Both the position numbers and the translations under genes were made by a program. Shown here in pieces: positions 1 through 9,109 of a stretch of 29,910 nt of DNA. Position 1 is the stretch's first letter; the number at the start of each line of letters is the position of its first letter. The stretch comes from Chara braunii (taxonomy: Eukaryota; Streptophyta; Charophyceae; Charales; Characeae). The notes below the pieces were generated by a model. The model did no database searches. It was not told the DNA's origin and was given only the letters and a program-made list of their open reading frames with translations. The stretch spans positions 147,544 through 177,453 of the forward strand of contig BFEA01000469.1 in assembly GCA_003427395.1 (NCBI GenBank), in the 5' to 3' direction.

Positions 1-486
1 CGAGGCCCAGCTAGTCTTGGGAAAACAGGAGGGACACGGTGGCGGGCCCGGCAGAAACTCTCATCGGATTGGCCGGGGCATGCGCTAACCTCTTGCCGCA
101 TGTTCGAATACAAGTACACAGCGGCGGGAGGGTTACATGCCTTGCTCTCTTTTTGTTTTTTTGGTCTCCTTTTGAGTGCACGTGCTGTTTTGTCAGCTGT
201 TCCCGTTGACCTTTGTTTTGTCCTTTGGTCATGGGTGTATATTTCCATGTTGTATGGGAGGGTTCATTCCCCTGTTGGACATTTGGTGAGTGGTGGGGCC
301 TGGGCCTGACTCCACGACTGTCCACATGCACAAAAGACAAAATAATTTGGTGTACCTCTGGATCATCTCCACGACCCTGCACATTCACAAAAGACAAAAA
401 AATATTGGCTCTATGACTCTGCACATGCACAAAAGACAACGAAAAATTGGCGGTATATCTTTCCGTGTTCTACTGGAGGATTCTTA
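1..486. repeat. non-coding repeat region with CACAAAAGACAAA motifs
   Basis: I see no gene here. From about 310 to 445 a motif close to CACATGCACAAAAGACAAAA occurs three times at about 60-bp spacing. The segment 447-480 is an inverted relative of 617-660 (GGAAAGATACACCGCC on the opposite strand). The region looks like diverged members of the MITE-like family annotated next door. Confidence 0.5.
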
Positions 487-605
487 GGGCCTCGCTGCAC
501 TACTCTCCACTTGCACAAAAGGCAAAAAAGATGGCAATGTATCCTTCCATGCTCTAGCGGTGGATTCAGTCTCATTTTGCACATTTGGAGAGTAGTGCAG
601 TGCCC
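487..605 (+). mobile_element. MITE-like element, copy A (119 bp)
   Basis: The left end GGGCCTCGCTGCACTACTCT is repeated inverted at the right end (AGAGTAGTGCAGTGCCC), giving terminal inverted repeats of about 30 bp that include CACTTGCACAAAA and TTTTGCACATTTG. There is no coding capacity. Related copies lie at 884-1005 (inverted), 15939-16060 and 16109-16210. I could not establish a target-site duplication. Confidence 0.6.
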
Positions 606-616
606 AAAGTGAGTAG

Positions 617-871
617 TACTCCTCTAGAAGGTGGAAAGATACACCGCCAATTTTTTTGGGTCTGACGGCGTTGAGATATGATCGTCGAACTGACTGGCCC
701 AAGGTAATCCAGCTGGGCCCTAGTCATGGAGCAAGGGCCTGGCCTCCACACTAACCAAATGTCCAACGTGAGAAGGAATGCTCCTCTAGAAGATGGAAAG
801 ATACACCGCCAATTTGTTTGGGTCTGACGGCCTTGAGGTATGAATGTCGAACCAGCGCAAGGTAATCCAGA
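617..871 (+). repeat. two direct repeats of about 95 bp
   Basis: 617-715 and 779-871 share CTCCTCTAGAAG, GGAAAGATACACCGCC, GGGTCTGACGG, TTGAG-TATGA and CAAGGTAATCCAG. The copies differ by about 15 percent by eye. They sit between the two inverted MITE-like copies. Confidence 0.7.
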
Positions 872-883
872 ACTGTGGTCTTT

Positions 884-1005
884 GGGCCTCTTTGCAGTAC
901 TCTCCAAATGCGCAAAATGAGACTGAATCCACCACTAGAACATGGGAAGATACATTGCCGTCTTTTTTGTCCTTTGTGGATGTGGAGAGAAGTGCAGCGA
1001 GGCCC
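884..1005 (-). mobile_element. MITE-like element, copy B (inverted, 122 bp)
   Basis: The reverse complement of copy A aligns along its whole length, with shared landmarks such as GAGACTGAATCCACC and GATACATTGCCGTC. With copy A it forms a large inverted repeat around about 280 bp of other sequence. Confidence 0.6.
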
Positions 1006-1082
1006 TTTGACTCGTCTGCTTCCAGTGAAGTTCGCACTCGGGTTTGTATTTCAACGGTTCTGGAGTGTACGGGCTGAGCTGC

Positions 1083-1375
1083 ACCACTTGATGGATGCGC
1101 AATTGAGTTTGGCTTGGCGTTTTTACTTTTTCTTCTTTTTCTGTTAGCAAAACCAAAAAGGCCTATACCCCCTGCCCCTCCTGACATGGCCCTCCTTTGT
1201 GTGTCCCCGCCTCTGGGCCCCACCGGGGACCACTTGGTGGATGCTGCGTTTGGGTTTGGCTTTGCTTTTTTTTTTTGGCAAAACCTAGAAAGCCTGTGCC
1301 ACTTGCCCCGCGTCACATCGCCCTCCTTCGTGATTTCATCTCCTTCCTGCCTCTGGGCCGCGGCTTTGCCGCAGC
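1083..1375 (+). repeat. diverged tandem duplication, about 146-bp unit
   Basis: ACCACTTGATGGATGC at 1083 recurs as ACCACTTGGTGGATGC at 1229. Both are followed by a TTTGGCTT stretch, a T-rich run, GCAAAACC, an AAAGCCT-like run, CCCTCCTT, CCGCCTCTGGGCC or CTGCCTCTGGGCC. No ORF here resembles a known protein. Confidence 0.65.
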
Positions 1376-2010
1376 AGGTCTGACTTGTTTCTTTAAAAGA
1401 AGCTAAGATTATTCATTATTGTATCCATCAGGCTTTGAATTGGTGATGTATTTCCCAGCAATCACTTGTCTTTACCAGTCAGTCGCTAGCCAGGCACGGC
1501 GGTAGGCTTGTTGTATGTGTGGGTATTGGAAGCTCAACCATCGGTATGAAATCAGACTGCACTACAAACTTACTTTCAACATGCATACACGCGAACTGAT
1601 GGGAAACCGAACTCTTTCAACTCAGAATCAACAACGAACTTGCACTTAATTTCTGTTCAAGTCAACTGTACTACTTGCGGCTATGGCTGTCGAACACTAT
1701 CTGCACCACCAGCCTCACTCTCCCTCGTGCACACATGTACGAGGATCTACCCTGAATGTCCACGCTACACAGACACACACACTGTGTACACTCTGTCTGT
1801 GGCAACAGCTGGGCGGCTATGGCCGCCGTCGGCTTCCTCCTGGCCAGCTATGGCTGTCGTCTTCCTCACTGCTTACTTCAGCTCCGGGCACCTGCAGACC
1901 TCCACGCACAAGTCACCAAGGCAGCACTTCCGCTTGGCTCACAGGCGAATGAATGAATGGCTGGACGCTGCCTCTTTATGTATACTTCTTCGGAGGTGGC
2001 CGGGCCCTGC
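1376..2010. other. stretch with no recognisable gene
   Basis: No conserved coding segment is recognised. The sequence holds three copies of a GGCTATGGC motif (1679, 1822 and 1850) and a short CA-rich patch near 1775. Open frames of up to 187 codons cover it but have low-complexity, unfamiliar translations. Confidence 0.4.
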
Positions 2011-2017
2011 TTCGGAA

Positions 2018-2125
2018 CTCGTGGGCCTGGGCCAAAACACGTGGGCCTGGCCTCTTACCGCGTGGGCCTGGGCCTCTAAACGCGTGGGCCCCGGGTCTGG
2101 AAGTTTCCAAACGGCGTGGGCTGCT
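2018..2125 (+). repeat. short tandem repeat of CGTGGGCCTGGGCC-like units
   Basis: The units CGTGGGCCTGGGCC, CGTGGGCCTGGCC, CGTGGGCCTGGGCC and CGTGGGCCCCGGG follow one another at 20-25 bp spacing. They have A/C-rich joints such as AAAACA and CTAAACG. Confidence 0.65.
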
Positions 2126-2219
2126 GGGCCCCAGAACGCATGTTCCGGACCCTTCTGCATACCGCGTGACCAGAACCTTCCCCCACGTGTAGCCCTTCCC
2201 TGATACTTGCTGATTGGAC

Positions 2220-2560
2220 CGGCCTACATGGACCTTTAGCCTTCTACGGCCTACAGACCTACAGACTGACTCTAGGCCCTCAGTAGACTCAGGAAGAGAC
2301 TTCTAGCACAGACCTTCCTAGGACAACCGGTAACAGACTCAACTACTAACCTACAGACCTAGGGATCAAGTCCAACTTCCAGACCTACGGCCTAACCTAT
2401 GACACAGGACAGGTCGCGGGTTCGAATCTCACACAGTCACCGGGTAGACGTACAGGGCACAGGCATAGGTCTAGGGATCAAATCTCACTCAACACACCGG
2501 GTCAATGTACAGGGGTTAGGCATAGGTCTAGGGATCGAATCTCAGTGTCTGCGAATGTTG
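2220..2560 (+). repeat. repeat block with Pol III B-box-like motifs
   Basis: GCGGGTTCGAATCTCAC at 2415 matches the tRNA B box (GGTTCGAATCC) except at its end. It is followed by two diverged copies, GGGATCAAATCTCAC and GGGATCGAATCTCAG. Each of those is preceded by AGGCATAGGTCTA, and the repeat period is about 66 bp. Upstream (2220-2400) the word ACAGACCTA recurs. It could be a tRNA-derived SINE remnant. No complete tRNA fold was found, since the sequence flanking the B box does not pair as a T stem. Confidence 0.35.
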
Positions 2561-2932
2561 TGTCAACTGGGTGAAACCGTTTCAGGTACCTTGTCGAGCT
2601 ACCCACGAAAATGCGGCAGTCGACATGGTGCCGCAGAAAGACTCAGTGTACTGGATCAAAAAGGTTGGTGGCATCCAGTAGACTCTTCCTGGTGACGGTT
2701 CAGAATTTTAAGGGGCTGTCGAAGTTGAGCATTGGGATACAGAACCTCGGGGGGTGATGTTGATGTACAGTACGCAGATGTAACTCTTACTGCAATGGTT
2801 AAGGAATCCTGATGAAATGAGACAGATTCTATACTACAAATGGCTGCAGCCTTAAAAAAAGTATACAAAAAGAGAAACGAAAAGAACAGTTCAACGGGTG
2901 CTGTCTGGTCGAGCTGGAGTGTACTATGGATG

Positions 2933-3524
2933 CTACCGTCTTCGCCTGAAAATAACGCCCAGGTGTTGTGTATGAATATAACGCCCAGGTGTTGTGTATG
3001 AATATAACGCCCAGGTGTTGTGTATGAATATAACGCCCGCCGGGCATTATATTCGTTTATAACACCCGGGCGTTATATTCAGTAAATTTGTGGTAACTTC
3101 GGTGAGGCCCCAAATTCTGGAAAAAAATTAATAAAGAAATTCTGAAAAAAAAAATGTTGTCCAGGATTGCAATGCGACCAACTTTTGGCTGAGGGCCACT
3201 TCAGAATTCCTTATAAACTCGGAAATAAAAAATAAAAACAAAAAATCAAGCCGAAATATACCCCCTGGAAGTCGAAACCCAATTCAACCCTCTTCAAAAC
3301 CCATGTATACCCCCTTCCCCGCCCTTCGAAACCCATGTATACTACCTCTTCAAGGCACTCTGCCCATGGAACATTCAAATATAACGCCCAGGCGTTCCAA
3401 TCGAATATCTGTTCTATTCGAAGTGGTGTTCTATTTGAAAAAAAGCGAGTAAAAACGAAAATATCATATTTTTCGGGTAAGTTGAACATAACGCCCGGCC
3501 GTTATTTTCGGGGGAAGACGGTAG
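2933..3524. mobile_element. 592-bp fold-back element with AACGCCC repeats
   Basis: The left end CTACCGTCTTCGCCTGAAAA is mirrored at the right end (TTTTCGGGGGAAGACGGTAG), giving inverted termini of about 28 bp that run on into ATAACGCCC or GGCCGTTAT. Inside the left end, a 26-bp unit starting ATAACGCCCAGGTGTTG is repeated at 2952, 2978 and 3004 with a partial fourth at 3030. The fourth unit folds into a hairpin at 3026-3054 (GAATATAACGCCCG against CGGGCATTATATTC). More ATAACGCCC words lie at 3378 and 3488. No ORF has a recognisable product, so a non-autonomous DNA element is likely. No clear target duplication is seen. Confidence 0.6.
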
Positions 3525-4525
3525 TTTAATTTTTTTTTGTTTGGTTTTGTTTTTTTGTAAAGGGCGGCAGTCTTGAGATATGTCCACAGGTGAGCGGCCC
3601 CAGTAAATCGAGATTATTTTGGAAGTATTGTAGATTATATGTCATGATTACTGGCTATCAATCTTCTGTTATGATAGGTATGTTGAGAGTTTTGAAGTAT
3701 CGTGAAATTGAGGGTATCGACCCTGATAGACATTGTAATCGAGCCCTGAATGTCAGCTATGATGATTCTGACTGAGAATTCAACCTGCAAATTCCTTTAT
3801 TCGGTGTGTCCCGACCTAGAGCAGCAGGACCTGAGCAGCCCCACTTCCACCTGGCCTAACGGTCCCGCATTGCCACGGGTTACAGGGTGGCACAACTCAC
3901 CCCAGCGAGCTACCAGTGGTCCAGCGTTGACTGGCCCTGGCCAGCCTCTCCTCAGGCCACCGAAAGTGGTGGCAACAAGAATAGAATCCAGCAGCACCTA
4001 CGCGGTGCTGCTCAGGCATAGCCGACGGGAATTTTGCACTCTGAAACCACCAGCACACCCGGGCCTGGACGTGCTGCACTGTGAGCCAAGCTTTTCCGAA
4101 CGGCCAGCCATTGTGGTCCTGTAGGCCCGAGCCGCAAAATTTGCGGAGTAGTTGACGAACCAATTTTCGCAAGGCTGGGGTGGTGTACTGGTGGTTTAAG
4201 CTGGGGGGATGGCTGGTGTATTGGGCATTCTCGCTCACGGTTCGGAGAACATCTGTTGTGATTTCGATAGCAATCAAGACAAAAGATTTCCTCGACTCCT
4301 CACAAAATTCTTTTTTTTACCATTCTGAATTTCTGATGTGTGCAAAGCTTGTATTATTTCTTCAATTATTCTGGGGTTGAACAGAAGCTACTTACTGTCC
4401 TTCTCAAACAGAACGCACCCCAATAGATGGAGCAGCTGGAGGCTACTACCACTGGGGGCTGCTCGTATCACCCCTCTAGTAGACAGCCAAGTGCAATAAC
4501 CCATGCCATATGTCTCGTAGAATGT
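3525..4525. other. stretch with no recognisable gene
   Basis: A T-rich run (3530-3557) is followed by ordinary-composition DNA without family similarity in any frame. A near-palindrome CCGCAAAATTTGCGG lies at 4131. The word GTACTGGTGGTTTAAGCT near 4187 recurs inverted near 11511, which suggests a dispersed repeat. Confidence 0.35.
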
Positions 4526-4850
4526 CTGAGGGCCTACTTGTCCGCCCTCAGCCCAGGCCAAAACGGGGGAAAAAGACCCCACACGAAAATTCAGGGCCTG
4601 GACGTGAGACAGTTGACTTTTGTCAACTGTCATGACACCAACAGTCAAAGTCCAAAGGTACCCAGCCCAGGCCACCGGTCAAGCATACACACTTGTTTGT
4701 ATGCAGGTACCCAGACAGCATCAGGTCCAAGGGGAAGTCTGCAACTGTACACAATCGGGGCCCTCGGCTGTGAGGCAATCTGGACGACTGAGGGAACAGG
4801 ACTCGAGGCCAGACAGCCTCGTCAAATGCTCCTTAAAGCCTGGCCTCGAG
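4526..4850. repeat. cluster of four hairpins
   Basis: Perfect inverted arms are seen at 4526-4533/4544-4551 (CTGAGGGC), 4608-4617/4622-4631 (GACAGTTGAC, 4-nt loop), 4683-4689/4698-4704 (GCATACA) and 4802-4811/4841-4850 (CTCGAGGCCA, 29-nt loop). No coding sequence is recognised around them. Confidence 0.6.
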
Positions 4851-4965
4851 GTGGTCAGCATTCAGTCTTGCTATGCTGCTTTGACGCTGGCTCGACTCTG
4901 ACTAGACGCTGGCATATATGCTGGCGCGACGCTGGCTAGAGGCTGTCTGTGCACAGGCGTTGCAG

Positions 4966-5281
4966 CGACACTGCCTCTGGTCTACACTGCATGCTGATGT
5001 GGCGCTGCCTCTGGTCTACATTGTATGGTGATGTGGCGCTGCCTCTGGTCTACATTGTATGATGATGTGGCGCTGCCTCTGGTCTACATTGTATGATGAT
5101 GTGGCGCTGCCTCTGGTCTACATTGCATGATGATGTGGCGCTGCCTGTGGTCTACATTGCATGATGATGTGGCGCTCCTGGTCTACATTGCATGATGATG
5201 TGGCACTGCTTCTGGTCCACATTGAATAATGATGTGGCGCTGCCTCTGGTCTACATTGCGTGATGATGTGGCATTGTCCAC
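4966..5281 (+). repeat. 34-bp minisatellite, about 9 units
   Basis: The unit GATGTGGCGCTGCCTCTGGT plus CTACATTGTATGAT repeats with period 34, with starts at 4996, 5030 and 5064 and onward. Units diverge slightly (CTGCATGCTG, CATTGAATAATG) and one unit is shortened near 5175. It is upstream of the first visible GAE exon. Confidence 0.9.
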
Positions 5282-6075
5282 GCTGTCTACATGAGGTGAC
5301 TGGTTGTGAGCGAGGAGGAAGATCGGGATCTGTGGATGATTGGGATCGGATACTCATCTGAGGTTGTCGTCGTCACTGTAATCTGCTGTGTCTTCATGGT
5401 CTTCACGAGATGGGAGTGCCACGTGGTACTATTGTGTGATCAGGATTATTATACTCATTATCATATAGTGGTTGTTGACGTGGAGGAGGAAGAAGCCCGG
5501 AGAAGGAGAGGGGTTTGACGGGATCATTCTTGTGTGATCTTCCCTCATCTCTTCCATCTTCTCTCCTGTCTGTTCTCCCTCCATTCTCTTCGTCTATTGG
5601 TAATGAGATACTGTTTGAGTTATCACTCCTCGATTTGGAGACTTTCTTGCAGATACGTCTACTTGTATTTGACGACTGAAGAGTATCTGTCAGACTGGGT
5701 TCATTACACAAAGCTTCCCCTCGAAAAAACAAAAAAACAAAAAAAACAAACAAACAAACCATCAACTAATCTGGTCGGATAAGTGGGAGTTTGTAATCAT
5801 TGCTAATTGATTGATGAAATTATTGTCGTTCTGTCTTTCTTTGTCATTCTTTTCCCTAGTCATTTTCTTGTCTCTCAAGTTGTCATGATCTGTGAGTCCA
5901 TGCGTGAAATCTGCTGAAAAGGTTGAGAGCATCAAGAGTCGAGTTCATGGCACGGTGCTCGAGTCGGTCGTCGGTGCTGAGTCTGTTAAGGTTCTTACTT
6001 GGACGAGATTTTAAATTGCAGACCGTTTCGTTTCTTTCCAATGTCATTTTTCTGCTTGCTTTTTCCGAAACGCAG
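5282..6075. other. stretch upstream of the first visible GAE exon
   Basis: No recognisable coding segment. A frame on the minus strand (5403-5765) is open for 120 codons, but its translation is unfamiliar and its first residues come from an AAAC-rich tract at 5725-5760. I read this as intron or upstream sequence of GAE, because the exon encoding the Rossmann glycine loop is missing. Confidence 0.4.
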
Positions 6076-6169
6076 TGTCACGGTAGATGGTGACATTAAC
6101 AACTCCGAGTTACTACGGAGGATGTTCAAATTGGTGCAGTTCACACATGTGCTCCACCTTGCTGCGCAG
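6076..6169 (+). CDS. GAE: GAE exon (VxGDIN to HLAAQ)
   Basis: The exon begins with one base of a split codon and then encodes 31 codons, [20 protein letters not shown] followed by [11 protein letters not shown]. This is the Rossmann-fold segment just before the substrate-binding AGVRYA motif. The acceptor is a pyrimidine tract ending in CGCAG at 6075 and the donor is GTACGT at 6170. The reading frame stays open upstream, so the acceptor choice rests on the pyrimidine tract and the loss of family similarity before it. The preceding exon with the nucleotide-binding glycine loop was not found between 1 and 6075. Confidence 0.9.
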
Positions 6170-7422
6170 GTACGTTTACTTTTCACACCTGTCCTCAACT
6201 GCAACGCACAATGATTGTTTCCAGAAGCGTCTCGAAGTTTTGTTGTGTATCTTGGTAACTCACTTCAAAGTGAATTCACAAGTGATTGTGGCAGTTACGG
6301 GCAGCTTTCAGAGTTCTCTCTGATCATGGTTATGTCCCTGGAAGAGTTAATGCCGACTGTGAGCGGGCTGTGTGTATGGAACCCAGGTTGGCATCATCGC
6401 AGTGATGCATCCACCCGTCTTTCTCTTAGCTCTCTGTTGTTTCTAAGCGTGCACTTGACCGTAGTCCAAGCAATTTTGCCCGGATAATTCGTGTGAACGT
6501 TTGGACCACCGATACATACCAAGTTACTGTTCATTCGTTTCGTGGTGATGCATCCACCGTCTCTCTCGTGGCTCTCTGTTGTTGCTAGGAGTACTCTCGA
6601 CTTAAGTCCGAGTAATTCGTTCACATGTTTATAAACCACCAGTCCATCCAAAGTTAGTGGTCATCCGGTTTCATATGCGCGTACCGCCCCTGGGGCGTTC
6701 AACCCAGGCCCGGTACAGCAACGGATAAACAGTAACTTTGCGCCCCAAAATATCTGTGGGAGGTACAGACTTTTTGCAATAGTACAGAGACTGGTACCGG
6801 CACCATGGGTGATTTCGCCAAAGGCCGGTCGTGGTCACTTTTAGGCTCAGCAAAATGCATTTTTTGGTTGTTCAATTTAGCTCCGGATGGAATGGTGGTT
6901 GTCCTCTCCCATGCAGCTTCATTGTCCTGAACTGACGTCCCGGTATGCCTGTACAGTGTATACACATTTTGTTCCTCCTATTGCTGCTCTTTCTGCTTCA
7001 TCGACTTTTGAAATACCTTCAATTTAGAATGTATGTAGTCTTGTGGCCTAAACGGTGCAAGCGGATTGCATGATGTTGGGGGCTTATTGTTCCTTGTAGT
7101 ATGTGCACAGAGATATTTGTGAAGAAAAAAGAATGACTGGTGGAGTTGTTAAGTGTGAGGGTGATTGCACAGAGCAGGAGAAGAGGGAAAAGCAGGGCAT
7201 AGTCTGAGAATGCTCATTGGAATACGGAGTGTGCTTGGTGGTGAAGTTCAGGGATCCTCCTCATGAATCCGCCTGTCTCTTGTTAACGGCCAGTCCGATG
7301 TGAATAAGTTCCAGAATCCATGCGCACTTTCTTCGACATCTTGGTCTATCAGTGTGCTTGTCTTCCAAAATATGAGGAAGGTTGTAGCTGTGTGCATGTT
7401 TGTGTGTGTGTATACAGGGAGG

Positions 7423-7500
<78 letters not shown>

Positions 7501-9059
7501 CGGGGTGGGGGTGGGGCAAGGGGTCGTTTCTTGGTGGTGAAGTCCTCAGTGCTCATGGAATGGGGTGTGTACAACTGGTTGTTGCTGGAATATCATTGAA
7601 AAGTCTGTACTTGGTTCGATGAGCCAATTAATCCTTGGCTGTCTAGCAGTCTTTCCAAGCAAGAGTTGAAGCATTGGCACTGCTGATGAGTGATTACAAC
7701 AAGTCGTACGCCTTCCCGTGTGTTGAAATGTGATGTGTCGGTGCAGGCCGGTGTTCGATATGCTGTCAAGAAGCCGATGACGTATGTGCACAGCAATATT
7801 GCAGGGTTTGTTGTGCTGCTGGAAGTATGCAAGGTGAGATGGGTTTAATCCTGGGTCATTGTGAATTTTGTGGACATGGCGGGAGCATGTTTGTGTTTAA
7901 GTTTTAATCTTAGTCTCTGTGTGTTGTGGATGTGCAAACCGATTACAGAGTAATTGGGACTTGCGGCCAGAGAGGTAGCATCGATTGCTTCCTTTTGCAG
8001 GAAAGATGTACTACCGCTCCGCCCCTGCTTCGTTTCCTTTGCCTAGCTTGCTCTTTGGGAAGAATTGATCTTCGCCTTCTGACCATCGAGACTCCGAGTT
8101 TGGGTGGTCCCTCTCTGCCCAACACCTCCGAATGTTAAAAGTCTCGCCTTTGTAAACTTGGCCAATGTCTTCAATTCCATGCATGGGTTTGAATTGCGCA
8201 GTCCTGCTCGAGTTAAGCAGAGAGTAAGAACTTGTCACGAACCCCTGATATTCTTAATATGTCAGTTTTCAAGACTGATACCTTTAACAACTCCGTCATC
8301 CATCCAAAGCAAAGATGCCCCTTGTACCTTTCTTTCCACTCCATCAAATACATCGCCCGTGATGATAAGATCCGGGCCGTTTTTTCTCCCATCTGCTACA
8401 AATCCAATCGGATCGTACTTAGTAGACGGTTGCCTCTTAGTCGTTGTTTGCTATCATGGCAGTGAGAGGTTTAGTGCAGTTTGAGTGAACAAAAATGTGT
8501 ACCAACTCTGGTTGCCTTGTGGTGGAAGCTAATAAAGTGAAACACGGATAAGTTTCTAATAGGTTATGGAGGAGCGAAGAGATTGGGTCAAGTAATGAAC
8601 GTTTCAGTTTTACGACTCTGATTACGTGGTCGGTGTGTCCTCTTGGATGCAGAGCTTGAACCCACAGCCATCTATGATATTTGCCTCTTCGAGCAGTGTC
8701 TATGGCCTTAATACCAAGGTAAGTCAATGTGGCTTTGTCCCCAGCCCTCTGCATTCTGATTGCATGACAAAGTCATCTCATGTCTGTCTATTTTTTGCCA
8801 TGTCAACTAACAGGTGTTCCCTCTTTATTCAGCTGGTCTTGGTTATCACCTAGGAATGCTTGCTCGCTATGAGTTGCGTCAGTAGACTCGGTACTCTTGG
8901 AGGGGGGGGGGTTCACAAACCGCTATTTTCTCGACTGTGTTTGTAAAATTTTGCACATCCTCTTCTTCCCCTTCGCTAATAATCACAAGGATCGAGCGGA
9001 TGGCTCCTGCCAACTGGTACTATCATGGGAGTGCCAAAGGATCGAGCGGATGGCTCCTG

Positions 9060-9109
<50 letters not shown>

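Noticed and set aside
2405-2450. A tRNA gene at the GGTTCGAATCTC site
   Set aside because: The bases around the motif do not form a T stem and no acceptor stem or anticodon arm can be paired.
5118-5357. 79-codon minus-strand frame with a repeating CNVDQ / HHYSM pattern
   Set aside because: It simply reads the 34-bp minisatellite and has no other support.
1-6075. First exon(s) of GAE with the Rossmann GxxGxxG loop
   Set aside because: I searched all three + frames for VTGAAGF/VGTHV-like and NDYYD-like translations and found none. A GAAGGYY reading at 4429 lacks the surrounding family residues.
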